A DNA stretch of 64,000 nt. Origin: Elusimicrobiota bacterium (lineage in GTDB: Bacteria; Elusimicrobiota; Elusimicrobia; Elusimicrobiales; UBA9959). The first letter of the stretch is position 1. Every line of letters begins with the position of its first letter. The DNA lies in contig JAGVVD010000029.1 in the NCBI GenBank assembly GCA_019135865.1, positions 26,539 through 90,538 of the forward strand, given 5' to 3'. A program made the position numbers and the translations under genes. The notes under the pieces were generated by a model, which saw only the letters and a program-made list of their open reading frames with translations, searched no databases and was not told the DNA's origin. Below are positions 17,057 through 25,300 of this stretch, piece after piece.

Positions 17057-17994
17057 CGCGCCGTCCCCCCGGGCCTGTTGAGCGAGAGCTGCCCGCCGGC
17101 CACGGCGCGCATCACCGGTCCGGCGGCGCCGGCCGGGGCCGCCTTGAAACCTTTTTCCCCGCGCAGTTCCAGGTAATCGGCGCGCGGGCCGGCGCAGACG
17201 GGGGAGAGCCCGCAGCGCCGGCAGGCGGCGACGCGCCGCTTCTCGCCGAGATAGGTGCCGTCGCCCTTCAGCAGACAGTCGGCGTCCCGGGCGTAGGCCT
17301 CGAAGCCTTTCAGGAAGCAGAGCGGGACGCCGTCCGTCAGGCAGGGCAGGCCCAGCCGCCTGGCGACGGCCAGGGCCTTGCGGAGATAGGGGCTGACCCG
17401 TCCCAGCTCCGGGACCAGCCATGGCCGCTCCCTGACCATCCCTTTCACCTTTATGAAGTTGAAGGCCACGTAGAAGAGGCCGGGAAAGTTTCGCGCGGCG
17501 TAGGCGGCATAATCCGGGAGCTGGCGGTAGTTCAGGGAATTTATGACGCAGACCAGCGAGGCGGCGCGGGGACCGGAGGCGGCGACGCGCTTTATGACGG
17601 CGGCCTGCGCCTTAAGGCGTCCCCTGGTCCCGGTCAGTTCGTCGTGGGTCGCGGCCAGATGGGAGGGGAAGTTGAAATGGAAATGAGCGACCCCGGCCTT
17701 CCTGAGCGAGGCGAAACGCGCCGGCGTGAGCGCGAGGCCGTTGGTCAGAACGGTTATGTCCCGGGCGCCGCGGCGCGCCGCCGCCCGGGTCCAGCGCTCC
17801 AGGTCCGGCGAAAGCAGCGGCTCGCCGCCTTCGAAGACCAGCGCCGGATAGCGCCGGTCCAGCACTTCCCGTATCTGCGCCGGCGTCATCAGCCGGTCCT
17901 CGCCGCGCGCCGAGCAGTAAAGGCAGTCCCGTCCGCACCTGTCGGTGACGAAGACATTGGGCTCCGGCGGAGAAGGCGCGCGTTTTCCGGCCAT
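17053..17994 (-). CDS. Radical SAM protein, HxsC-like array member
   Basis: A 313-residue enzyme with CGRDCLYC (Cys20/24/27), GGEP at 56-59, NSLNYRQLP, VPLC (Cys226) and CRRCGLSPVCAG (Cys258/261/267). It has HDELTGTRGR where longer paralogs read HDRLVGVKGAF. A sister of the protein encoded at 12.4-13.2 kb and of the truncated gene at base 1, with which it shares the LxxCRLxPxC flavour of the last motif. The ADYLELRG end is the usual array terminus, but about 35 more Ala/Gly-rich residues follow. Six bases separate it from the upstream stop. Confidence 0.86.
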   Translation of the reverse strand: MAGKRAPSPPEPNVFVTDRCGRDCLYCSARGEDRLMTPAQIREVLDRRYPALVFEGGEPLLSPDLERWTRAAARRGARDITVLTNGLALTPARFASLRKAGVAHFHFNFPSHLAATHDELTGTRGRLKAQAAVIKRVAASGPRAASLVCVINSLNYRQLPDYAAYAARNFPGLFYVAFNFIKVKGMVRERPWLVPELGRVSPYLRKALAVARRLGLPCLTDGVPLCFLKGFEAYARDADCLLKGDGTYLGEKRRVAACRRCGLSPVCAGPRADYLELRGEKGFKAAPAGAAGPVMRAVAGGQLSLNRPGGTAR

Positions 17995-18000
17995 TCCCGC

Positions 18001-18939
18001 CTACCACGCCCTCTTCATCGGCTTGAGCTCGGCGTCGCCGAAGCGCCGGAGATACTCGGTCCAGATCCCTTCGCAGATATTGTACGCGGCGCAGCCCCGG
18101 CAGCGCGCGGGCTTGCCGCGGCTGAGCGTCCTCCTGGAGAGAGTGGCGTCCAGGTTCCTGAAATCCGGCGCCCAGTGTTCGGTCGCGAACAGCACGCGCT
18201 CGTTCATCTCGCTGATCTGGCCCAGGTAGCCGCGGAAATGGCAGAGCGGCACGTAGCGCACCTTCCACTGGCCCAGGCCGGCGGCGTTGCCGGCGGCCAG
18301 CGCCTTCCTCATCCACGGCGCCGCGGCCGAGATGCGCGGCACCAGGGAATCGAAGTCGCGCAGGGCTCCGCCGCTGGGGTCCACGAAAATATATTCCACG
18401 TTCCTCACGCCGCGGGACCCGTAGAGCCGGGCGATGGCCGGCAGGGAGCGCATGTTCTGCTTCACGACCGTGGTATTGCCGTTTATCCGCGTAAAGCCCA
18501 GGCGGCGCAGGTTGTCCATGCCTTTGAGCAGCTGGCGGAAACTGCCGGGGCTGCGGGTGAGCCCGTCGTGAACGGCGGCGTCAGGCCCGTGCACGGAGAA
18601 AATGACGGTGTCGAGCCCGGCCTTCAGGGCGGCTTTGGCGAAGTCCGGTTCGGAGAAGATGCGGCCGTTGGTGGCGGTCACGACCTCCTCTATCCCGAGC
18701 CTCTTGGCCGCGGCGACTATGGAGAGGAAGTCCGGCCTTATCGTGCATTCCCCCCCTATCAGTTCCAGTATCCGCGCCCCTTTCCGGCGAGCGGCGGTCA
18801 CTTCGCGCAGCAGTTCGGCGGTGGTCTTCTCCGGGAGGGCGCGCTTCTCCGCGCCGACGCAGAAGCGGCAGTTGTTATTGCAGGAGTAGCCCGCGAACAG
18901 GACGATCTTGAGCCTTCTTTCTTCCACCAGGGGCATCAT
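18001..18939 (-). CDS. Radical SAM protein, HxsC-like array member
   Basis: A 312-residue enzyme: CNNNCRFC at Cys20/24/27, an unusual GGEC at 62-65 (Cys where the family has Pro), HDGLTRSPGSF, KQNMRSLP, VPLC (Cys233) and CRGCAAYNICEG (Cys280/283/289). The GGEC change puts an additional thiol next to the SAM-binding segment, which is worth structural attention. It lies four bases from the A24-like membrane protein gene on the same strand. By scaffold it groups with the gene at 22.4-23.3 kb (both have SPGSF/APGSF in place of VKGAF). Confidence 0.86.
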   Translation of the reverse strand: MMPLVEERRLKIVLFAGYSCNNNCRFCVGAEKRALPEKTTAELLREVTAARRKGARILELIGGECTIRPDFLSIVAAAKRLGIEEVVTATNGRIFSEPDFAKAALKAGLDTVIFSVHGPDAAVHDGLTRSPGSFRQLLKGMDNLRRLGFTRINGNTTVVKQNMRSLPAIARLYGSRGVRNVEYIFVDPSGGALRDFDSLVPRISAAAPWMRKALAAGNAAGLGQWKVRYVPLCHFRGYLGQISEMNERVLFATEHWAPDFRNLDATLSRRTLSRGKPARCRGCAAYNICEGIWTEYLRRFGDAELKPMKRAW

Positions 18940-18943
18940 AATA

Positions 18944-20107
18944 CTATTTGAGCAAAGCCGCGAGGTTCCGGTCCAGCAGCAGGGTAAGGCAGCAGCCGGC
19001 GAAGATCCAGAGCGCGAAAGGACGCCCCTTCACCGTTTCCACCTTTGGGGCCTCTCCCGGCAGGCGGCCCAGCCATTCCCTGAGGGCGGCGACCTGGTCC
19101 TCGTCGAGGCCGTCCTTGAAACAGTCGTCGAAGTCCCCGCAGAGGGCCGGGTTAGACCGCAGCATCCTGGCCGAACCGGAGGAAAGTACCACGCCCGGCT
19201 CCAGTTCGGCGGCCGTGAGATAGACCATGTCCTTCTTCTCCATCAGGAACTCCATCATCGCGCGGCCCGCGACCAGGATGAGACTGAATTTGAAAACATG
19301 GATGAGCGCGTACTTGAGCATCAGGACCATGTGGCCGAAGAAGAAGAAGTACCCCAGGACCAGGTAAGCCGGGTAGAAAGCCATGGTCAGCCAGGTCCAG
19401 AGCCGGCTCCTGAAAAGACGGGCGACCTTCTCCCAGAGGAAGAACATGAAGAAATAGAGCAGTTCCGTCCTGGCGAACAGTCCGCTCAGCAGGCCGCGGC
19501 TCTCCATGACCAGCACCTGCTGCAGCAGGAAGACCATGGTCATATTGGCCAGCAGCAGCGCGGCCAGCGCCCGGTTCCGCCTCCCGCCGTCGGCCAGCTG
19601 GGAGAAGCGCTCCTTCACGTCGGACCAGATCTTGCCGAAATAATCGGAAGGCGACGCCGAATGGAGGCCGTCCGCCAGGAACTTGCCTATCGTGTAAAGC
19701 GCCGCGGCCACGAAGATGTTTATCAGGACCACCAGGAAGAGGTAGGTGGGCAGGTTGCCGATGAACGGATTGATGAGCGGCAGCCAGGCCGACAGGATCA
19801 TGAAGAACTTGGCGTCGCCGGCGGGCCAGACCTCGGAATACCAGAGTATCAGCCCCGCCAGCGCCGAGAGCCCGGCGTGGACCGCCCAGAGCCGGTAGAA
19901 GTTCCAGTTAAGGAAGTCGGTGACCTCTCCCGTCGAGCCCAGCAGCGAATTCACGGCCATGACCCCCAGCGCCAGCAGGAGGAACTTGAAACCCAGGACC
20001 GTCTGGGCGTTGGGGATCTTCTTCAGGGCGAGGTCGGTATTGACCACCTTCATGGCCCAGGCGGCGAAGACGGTCAGCGAGGCCGCGTAGTAGAGCTTCA
20101 TGAACAT
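18944..20107 (-). CDS. A24 prepilin-peptidase-like multi-spanning membrane protein
   Basis: A 387-residue integral membrane protein. The N-terminal third carries both aspartate signatures of the A24 (TadV/CpaA/PilD C-terminal) aspartic peptidases: Asp25 in TDLALKKIPN and Asp98 in PAGDAKFF. The remaining spans (about six) and the last 100 soluble residues are not part of ordinary A24 enzymes, which are half this size, and no PilD-type cysteine domain is present. It starts at the second or first Met of MFMK; the latter has the better-spaced GGAG, the former gives an ATGA overlap with the upstream stop. Encoded among peptide-maturing enzymes, it is a candidate leader peptidase or exporter for the locus product. 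Confidence 0.7.
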   Translation of the reverse strand: MFMKLYYAASLTVFAAWAMKVVNTDLALKKIPNAQTVLGFKFLLLALGVMAVNSLLGSTGEVTDFLNWNFYRLWAVHAGLSALAGLILWYSEVWPAGDAKFFMILSAWLPLINPFIGNLPTYLFLVVLINIFVAAALYTIGKFLADGLHSASPSDYFGKIWSDVKERFSQLADGGRRNRALAALLLANMTMVFLLQQVLVMESRGLLSGLFARTELLYFFMFFLWEKVARLFRSRLWTWLTMAFYPAYLVLGYFFFFGHMVLMLKYALIHVFKFSLILVAGRAMMEFLMEKKDMVYLTAAELEPGVVLSSGSARMLRSNPALCGDFDDCFKDGLDEDQVAALREWLGRLPGEAPKVETVKGRPFALWIFAGCCLTLLLDRNLAALLK

Positions 20108-20991
20108 AGCGGCCGCAGCTCCCCGGCGCCGAACGCCTTCCTGTACTCTTTCATGAGCCCCGGACAGCCCGGCCGCAGCCGGCAGCGTCGGCAGGCGGCC
20201 GGGTAACAGCGGTCCTCCCTGGGCAGGGTCGTCCAGCATTTTTCCCGCAGCGCCGGCGGCACCAGGCAGAGCGGGAAATGGTAAAGGCGGAGGTCCGGGA
20301 AGCCGGCGATAAGGTCCGCGGCGGCGCCTATGGCCCGGGCGGAATCCGTCAGCCGCAGCGCGAGGCGCGCGTGGTTCTCCAGGGACATCCCCTCTATCTC
20401 GTAATGTATGGCCGTCACCCGGTAGGGCCGCAAGCCGCGGAAGGCGCGCCGCAGGAAAGCGAGCGTGCCGCGGAAAGCCCCGATATTAAGGCGGTGCAGG
20501 ACCAGGCGTATCTCCACCTCCGGACCGGAGCGCGGGGCCAGGAGGTTCCCGAGCCCCTTCACCGTCTGGGCGAAGGCCCCCTTCACTCCGGCTATCCGGT
20601 CGTGCAGGGCGGCCGTCCCGGCGTGTAGCGGTATCCCGACCGCGAAAGGCGGCGCGGCGGCCCGCAGGAAGCGGCGGGCGAAGCCCGGGTCGGAGAAGCG
20701 GCGGCCGTTCGAGAGCAGCGTGATGCTTATACCCGGCAGCCGGCGGCGGAAATAGGAGATCAGTTTGAAGAAATCCGGGTGCAGGGTCGGCTCGCCGCCG
20801 GTCAGGCTGACGAAGCCGGGGTCGTCGGCGTTCTTGAGATAGGTCTTCCCCAGCCCGCGCAGGTAACGCTCCATCTTGCGTATCTGCCATTCGAGCGAAT
20901 ACTGGCCGGAGTCCTGCGCCGGGAAAGAGGCCATGTTGGTGCACATCACGCACCGGTTGTCGCACTTGTTCCAGACGGCTATGTCCGGCAT
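20098..20991 (-). CDS. hxsC: HxsC-like radical SAM protein
   Basis: A 297-residue enzyme with CDNRCVMC (Cys10/14/17) and GGEP at 65-68. It looks most like HxsC of the His-Xaa-Ser system: an SNGRRFS segment after LP, PLHAGTAALHD, VKGAFAQTVKGL, EIRLVLHR, and a late YHFPLC (Cys242) plus CRRCRLRPGCPG (Cys267/270/276). HxsC works beside HxsB on the HxsA precursor in the predicted system. The reading frame is open upstream but the ATG that shares one base with the preceding TGA is the sensible start. It could equally be one more array member; the other members share most of these marks. Confidence 0.72.
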   Translation of the reverse strand: MPDIAVWNKCDNRCVMCTNMASFPAQDSGQYSLEWQIRKMERYLRGLGKTYLKNADDPGFVSLTGGEPTLHPDFFKLISYFRRRLPGISITLLSNGRRFSDPGFARRFLRAAAPPFAVGIPLHAGTAALHDRIAGVKGAFAQTVKGLGNLLAPRSGPEVEIRLVLHRLNIGAFRGTLAFLRRAFRGLRPYRVTAIHYEIEGMSLENHARLALRLTDSARAIGAAADLIAGFPDLRLYHFPLCLVPPALREKCWTTLPREDRCYPAACRRCRLRPGCPGLMKEYRKAFGAGELRPLCS

Positions 20992-22427
20992 CAGGCGCCC
21001 CCCCGGCCGCCGGGCCTCACCCAGGACTCCAGTATCTTCCTGTCCGCGGGCCGCGCCAGCCTGCGGAAGACGGCGGAGAATATTCGTTTCTGCACGGCGC
21101 ACCAGGAACCGGAAACGATATCCCCCCAGGGCGAGCCCTGCGTCTCGTAGTTATGGACGGGGCAGACTCCGCACCAGGGCTTGTAGGCGCAGCGGAAACA
21201 GGCCGGCTGGTTCTCCAGGCAGGAGGCGGCCGCGCAGAGCCGCGACGCGGGCGAGGCGGCGGCCGAGGCCGGCGTCAGCGAACCGAGCCTGCCGACGCTG
21301 AAGAGCTTGTCGCCGCGGGCGCCGACCATGCGGCCTTCGTCGCAGGTGTACACCTCGCCGTCCCAGTTGTAGGCCAGCTGACCGGCGGCCGCGCCGCAGG
21401 GCGAGCGCAGGTCGAGGTAATTGGGGTCCTCGCGCAGCAGGACCTTGCGCGCCAGCAGCGCGGCGTTGCGCTCCACGAAGACCTCGCCCGAGTGGTTCAC
21501 GCGCAGGATATGGTCGAGGGCGGCCTCGTAGAAATCGCCGAAATCGTCCGGCGAGTACCCTATCTCGTTCCAGACGGAACCGGCGTAGCCGATGGGCGAG
21601 AGCGGGCGAAGGAAGATGCCGCCGAGGCCCAGCCGCCGGTACTCGTCGACGATCTCCTTTTCCCGGCCCAGCGAAAGACGCGTCGTGGTCATCAGCGCCG
21701 AGGGCAGGGAATCCTTCCGTCCGCCGCCCCCGGTCCGGCGGCGGAACTCCTCCAGCCAGCGCGCGGCGGGCGCGTGGGAGGAACCGCCCAGGCGGCGGCG
21801 GTTGGCGTCGTGCAGATCGGCCGGGCCGTCGAGGGAAGTGCAGACCGAAACGCCCCGCGAGACCAGGAAACCGGCCTTCTTCGCGTCCATCAGGCCGAGA
21901 TTGGTCACTACCGTCAGCGCCAGGTCCTTGCCGGCCCGCCGGTTGGCGCGCAGGGCGTAGTCCGCGGCGTCCGCCAGGACCGGCCAGTTGAGCAGCGCCT
22001 CGCCGCCCTGGAACTCGAGCGTCACCGACGGGGAGACCGAGGAGAGCGCGGCGTCCACGGCCAGGCGGGCCGTGGAGCGCTCCATATCCTCCCCCTTTTT
22101 TCCGCCGCAGGAGGCGCGGCAATAGACGCAGGCCAGGTTGCAGCGCAGCGTCAGCACCAGTATATGCAGGCTGGCGCCCTGGAAAAGGCAGGAAGAGAGC
22201 GAGCGGATATCGTTCCCGGCGGCCTCCAGGTCCATACTGTCCCGGAAGAAATGCAGCGGTTCCAGCCGGCGGGCCAGCGCCGAGCAGGCCGGCACGCGGC
22301 CGGAGGCCAGCGCCCCAAGCTCGGCGTCGTCGAGGAAAGCCCAGCCGCCGGCGTCGTTGGCCGCCAGCGTCCGCCCGGCCAGGCGCTCGGTCCTGAACAG
22401 GACCGGCTTGAGGGTCCGGGCTTTCAC
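20991..22427 (-). CDS. HxsB-type radical SAM/SPASM maturase (second copy)
   Basis: A 478-residue paralog of the HxsB at 25.6-27.0 kb. It has the HILVLTLRCNLACVYC opening (Cys96/100/103), [23 protein letters not shown], and a complete SPASM set: Cys344, Cys362 in YTCDEGRM, Cys410/413/419/422 in CFRCAYKPWCGVCP and Cys443. One family change is GGEA for GGEP. I start it at GTG because GTGA overlaps the upstream stop; longer readings are antisense-free but lie wholly inside the neighbouring gene. Role: second HxS-type maturation step or maturation of a different precursor. Both ideas are inference. Confidence 0.82.
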   Translation of the reverse strand: MKARTLKPVLFRTERLAGRTLAANDAGGWAFLDDAELGALASGRVPACSALARRLEPLHFFRDSMDLEAAGNDIRSLSSCLFQGASLHILVLTLRCNLACVYCRASCGGKKGEDMERSTARLAVDAALSSVSPSVTLEFQGGEALLNWPVLADAADYALRANRRAGKDLALTVVTNLGLMDAKKAGFLVSRGVSVCTSLDGPADLHDANRRRLGGSSHAPAARWLEEFRRRTGGGGRKDSLPSALMTTTRLSLGREKEIVDEYRRLGLGGIFLRPLSPIGYAGSVWNEIGYSPDDFGDFYEAALDHILRVNHSGEVFVERNAALLARKVLLREDPNYLDLRSPCGAAAGQLAYNWDGEVYTCDEGRMVGARGDKLFSVGRLGSLTPASAAASPASRLCAAASCLENQPACFRCAYKPWCGVCPVHNYETQGSPWGDIVSGSWCAVQKRIFSAVFRRLARPADRKILESWVRPGGRGGA

Positions 22428-23338
22428 CGGCGCCTCCCCTTCCCCGCCGGCACGGGCCTGAACTCGTCCCAGCCGTAAAGTTCCGGGTATTCCTTCCAGG
22501 GTCCCTCGCATTCGGAGAACCAGCGGCAGCGCCGGCATCCGGCGCGCTTGGTCTTGCCCTGGTCGCGGCGGTAATCGCCGTAACTTTCGAGATAGAAATC
22601 GGCGTCCGAGACCGGCCCCTCGGGGATGATGCGCTCGGCGACGCAGTCCTCGTAGCCGGCCATCAGGCAGAAAGGAACGGCCTCCGTGTGGCAGAGCAGA
22701 CCGGCCGCGCGGCCTATATCCAGGGCTTCTTTCATATAGGGGAGGGCGTCGGTCTTCCTGGGGACCAGCTCGCGCCGTTTCTCCCAAGCGGTGCCCACCA
22801 TGTGCACGAAAGCCAACTGGAACTGGTCCGCGCCCAGCCGCACCAGCAGGCGGGCCAGCGCCGGCATATCCTTGTAGTTGCGGGAGGTGACGACGGTGTT
22901 GGTGAGCACGTAGAGGCCGAGCGCCTTGCAGTTGGCTATGCCTTTGACGACCTGCGCGAAACTGCCCGGCGCCTTCGTCAGCCCCTCGTGGACGGCCGCC
23001 GTCGCGCCGTGCAGGGAAGGCCCCATCTCCGTGACGCCCGCGGCCTTCAGGCGGCGGCAATAGTCGGGGTAGGCGAAACGCCGGCCGTTGGTCTGCACCT
23101 GTATGGCGGAGAACCCGGTCTTCGCGGCGTGGCGGACGGCGCCGAGCAGCCAGGGATGCATGGTCGGCTCGCCTCCGGTGAAGACCACGCCGTCTATGCC
23201 GCGGCGGCGGGCGTCGTCGAGCAGGGCGCGTATCTGCGCCGGGGTCTTGCGCGCCGCCGAATCGCGTTTATGCCCCTGCGCGCAGAAGTCGCAGAGGTTG
23301 TTGCACTCGAAACCGATCTTGATGTCTATTCTTTTCAT
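22424..23338 (-). CDS. Radical SAM protein, HxsC-like array member
   Basis: A 304-residue enzyme: CNNLCDFC (Cys12/16/19), GGEP at 55-58, HEGLTKAPGSF, SRNYKDMP, VPFC (Cys224) and CRRCRWFSECEG (Cys268/271/277). The QTNGRRF segment resembles the HxsC SNGRRF. It lies between two HxsB-type genes and is GTGA-coupled to the second one, which suggests that HxsB and HxsC-like proteins act in pairs, as in the canonical system. An additional Cys (YEDC, 232) between the two auxiliary motifs is not shared by the other array members. Confidence 0.86.
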   Translation of the reverse strand: MKRIDIKIGFECNNLCDFCAQGHKRDSAARKTPAQIRALLDDARRRGIDGVVFTGGEPTMHPWLLGAVRHAAKTGFSAIQVQTNGRRFAYPDYCRRLKAAGVTEMGPSLHGATAAVHEGLTKAPGSFAQVVKGIANCKALGLYVLTNTVVTSRNYKDMPALARLLVRLGADQFQLAFVHMVGTAWEKRRELVPRKTDALPYMKEALDIGRAAGLLCHTEAVPFCLMAGYEDCVAERIIPEGPVSDADFYLESYGDYRRDQGKTKRAGCRRCRWFSECEGPWKEYPELYGWDEFRPVPAGKGRRR

Positions 23339-23350
23339 GCGCCGGCGGCC

Positions 23351-24760
23351 TCAGCCTTCGTAAGCGGCCCATTTCTCCAGGACGCGGCGTGAGCCCGGCC
23401 GGGAGAACCGGTCCAGTATGGTCCCGAAAACCGCTTTGTAAAGGGCGCAGCGGCCGCTGGAGGCCATGTCCCCCCAGAAAGAGCCCTGCGCGGCGTAATT
23501 GTAGGCCGGCGAGACGCGGCAGTAGGGAACGAAAGCGCAGCGCGCGCAGGCGGGAGAGGTCAGTTCCTGGAAGCAGGAGAGCAGCAGCGCCCTCGCCGCC
23601 GGAAGCCGGAGAAGGGAGCGGAGGTCCGAGGAGAGCGCGGAGCCGAGGCGGAAAAAACCGTCGCCGGAAGCGGCCAGCATGCGGGCCTCGTCGGAAGGAT
23701 AAACGGAACCGTCGGGGCCGTAGGCCAGGCGCACCGCCAGGTCCAGGTTGCGGTACCTCGGCCGCCCCCCGCCGACGAGCTGCGAGACGAAGAGCCGCGC
23801 GCCCTTCTCATAGACCTTCGAGCCGCGCGCGGCCAGTTCCAGCATGCGGTCGAGGGCCCGCGCGTAGAAGGCGGCGAACTCGGCCGCGGAATAACCCTGT
23901 CCGCCGCCGGCGGCCAGGCCGAAAGGATCGAGCGGCCCGAACTGCACGCGCTCCAGGCCCAGCCGGACGAACTCGTCCACTATGGCCTCCGGCGCGGCCA
24001 GCGAACGGCGCGTGACGGTACAGATGGCGTTGGGGGCCTCGAAACCGGGATACCGCGCCCGCAGCGCGGCGATGCGACCGAGCCATTTCTCCACCAGGGC
24101 GTGGGAGGACCCGCCGCGGGCGAGCGGCCGCTGCGCGTCGTGCAGCGCCGCGGGCCCGTCGAGCGAGGTGCAGACCGTCACGCCCTCCTCCGCCAGGAAA
24201 GCGAGCTTCTCCCGGTCCAGCAGGGTCAGGTTGGTCACTACGGAAAAGTGCAGCTCCCTCCCCTCCTTCGCGGCGCGCGCCCGGGCCCGGCGCACCATCC
24301 TCCGGAGGACGCCGAAATTGAGCAGCGGCTCCCCGCCCTGGAACTCCAGGAGCAGGGGGGCGGTCCCGGAAGCGAACATGAAATCCACGACCCCGTCGGC
24401 CATGGCGGCCGGCATGTCCCCGCCGGAGGCGGGGGCCGAAGGCGAGGAGACCGCGCAATAGGAACAGCGCGAGTTGCAGCGGTCGGTCAGGGACACGATA
24501 TGCACGCCCGGCCCGGGCCAGTCCCCCAGATAGCGGGAACGCAGGTCGGCCAAAGCGGCCGGCATGTCCAGGTTCTCCCTGAGGAAATGCCCGGCGGCCA
24601 GCCGCGCCCCGGGCTCTCCCGCGACCCGCCGGCCGCCGGCGAAGGCCCGGTGATCTTTTTCGGAGAGGAGTACGCCCCGGCCGGTTTCGTTGGAGACGAA
24701 GCGGCCGCGGCCCGCGCGGCAGGCGCGGAAAAAGGAGGGGGGAATCCTGTTCTTCTTCAT
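23351..24760 (-). CDS. HxsB-like radical SAM protein with degenerate SPASM domain (third copy)
   Basis: A 469-residue HxsB paralog that keeps the catalytic CNSRCSYC (Cys95/99/102), [10 protein letters not shown] and [13 protein letters not shown], but has lost several auxiliary-cluster cysteines. The YTCDEGRM cysteine is Ser (YPSDEARM), the CGVCP cysteine is Ser (CRVSP), and the CPCGAAIGQLAYN segment is reduced to a cysteine-free [19 protein letters not shown] and Cys438 remain. It probably holds at most one auxiliary cluster, or is a partner subunit rather than an independent maturase. It is the first gene after the HxsA precursor, behind a strong hairpin, and is otherwise full length without stops or frameshifts. 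Confidence 0.82.
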   Translation of the reverse strand: MKKNRIPPSFFRACRAGRGRFVSNETGRGVLLSEKDHRAFAGGRRVAGEPGARLAAGHFLRENLDMPAALADLRSRYLGDWPGPGVHIVSLTDRCNSRCSYCAVSSPSAPASGGDMPAAMADGVVDFMFASGTAPLLLEFQGGEPLLNFGVLRRMVRRARARAAKEGRELHFSVVTNLTLLDREKLAFLAEEGVTVCTSLDGPAALHDAQRPLARGGSSHALVEKWLGRIAALRARYPGFEAPNAICTVTRRSLAAPEAIVDEFVRLGLERVQFGPLDPFGLAAGGGQGYSAAEFAAFYARALDRMLELAARGSKVYEKGARLFVSQLVGGGRPRYRNLDLAVRLAYGPDGSVYPSDEARMLAASGDGFFRLGSALSSDLRSLLRLPAARALLLSCFQELTSPACARCAFVPYCRVSPAYNYAAQGSFWGDMASSGRCALYKAVFGTILDRFSRPGSRRVLEKWAAYEG

Positions 24761-24811
24761 CGGAAAACGCGGCGGGGAACTACGGGAAGGGGACGGGAAC
24801 GGTAGCCGCCG

Positions 24812-24837
24812 GCCGGCCCCGCCGGAGCGGGGCCGGC
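24812..24837 (-). promoter_or_regulatory. Perfect 11-bp hairpin directly after hxsA
   Basis: GCCGGCCCCGC and its exact complement flank a four-base loop, ten bases after the hxsA stop and before the degenerate hxsB copy. No T-run follows, so it is more likely an mRNA stabiliser or partial attenuator that raises precursor over enzyme transcript, as many RiPP operons do. Confidence 0.55.
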
Positions 24838-24847
24838 CGCGGCGCGT

Positions 24848-25267
24848 TCAGCACCAGCCGCCGCGGGCGTGCGAACCGTGCGAACCGTGCGAGCCGTGCG
24901 AACCGTGCGAACCGTGCGAACCGTGGGAGCCGTGCGACGCGTGCGAACCGTGCGACGAATGCGAGCCGTGCGAGCCGTGCGAGCCGTGCGACGAATGCGA
25001 GCCGTGGGAGCTGTGCGAGCCGTGCGAGCCGTGCGAGCCGTGCGAGCCGTGGCTCTGGTGGCTGATATGCCTGTCGCCGTCGTCACCGGCGCCGCGCTGG
25101 AAATAGTTGCTGTGGACCTGCTGCGCGTTCGCCTGGTCCACCAGCGCGGTGCCCAGTATCCCCAGCGCGAGGCCGGTCTTTACTATGTCGGCGTCGAGCA
25201 TCTTGCCTTCCTCGCTGTTGAGGAACAGCCTGATGTTCTTCCTGATCTTCGATGGCTTCTTTTTCAT
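24848..25267 (-). CDS. hxsA: His-Xaa-Ser repeat precursor peptide HxsA
   Basis: A 139-residue protein whose residues 67-132 are 22 consecutive H-x-S triplets (16 HGS, 3 HSS, one each HIS, HQS, HAS), ending in HARGGWC. Residues 1-50 start [11 protein letters not shown] and contain a short hydrophobic stretch ([13 protein letters not shown]) and an Ala-x-Ala-like site (QANAQQ), typical of HxsA leaders. HxsA is the predicted substrate of the HxsB/HxsC radical SAM pair; the chemistry is not established to my knowledge. Twenty-two repeats is long, and the terminal Cys is notable. A GAGAGGA ribosome site precedes the ATG. Antisense frames of the repeat read as CEP or TAR repeats and are shadows. 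Confidence 0.93.
   Translation of the reverse strand: MKKKPSKIRKNIRLFLNSEEGKMLDADIVKTGLALGILGTALVDQANAQQVHSNYFQRGAGDDGDRHISHQSHGSHGSHGSHGSHSSHGSHSSHGSHGSHGSHSSHGSHASHGSHGSHGSHGSHGSHGSHGSHARGGWC
24872..25069 (-). repeat. Nine-base tandem repeat coding the HxS array
   Basis: Twenty-two in-frame copies of a 9-base unit (CAY-GGY/other-TCG or equivalent) with few synonymous changes, so copy number could vary by slippage. It is coding and not a CRISPR: there are no spacers. Confidence 0.9.
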
Positions 25268-25300
25268 AAAGGATCCTCTCCGCGGCCGCGGCCGCCCCGC

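Noticed and set aside
17057..17422. Long N-terminal extension of the divergent radical SAM protein
   Set aside because: It lies wholly inside the upstream radical SAM gene in another frame and is Arg/Gly/Pro-rich shadow sequence; the ATG at the overlap is the sensible start.
22428..23060. Long N-terminal extension of the second HxsB-type protein
   Set aside because: It is out-of-frame translation of the neighbouring radical SAM gene. The GTG with GTGA overlap starts the HxsB-like homology.
24872..25069. Tandem repeat as a possible CRISPR array
   Set aside because: The unit is 9 bases, in frame and without spacers; it is coding sequence.
24690..25106. Plus-strand frame reading as a Cys-Glu-Pro repeat protein, and another reading as Thr-Ala-Arg repeats
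   Set aside because: Both are antisense images of the HxS repeat in hxsA. They have no ribosome site and the minus-strand protein matches a known family.
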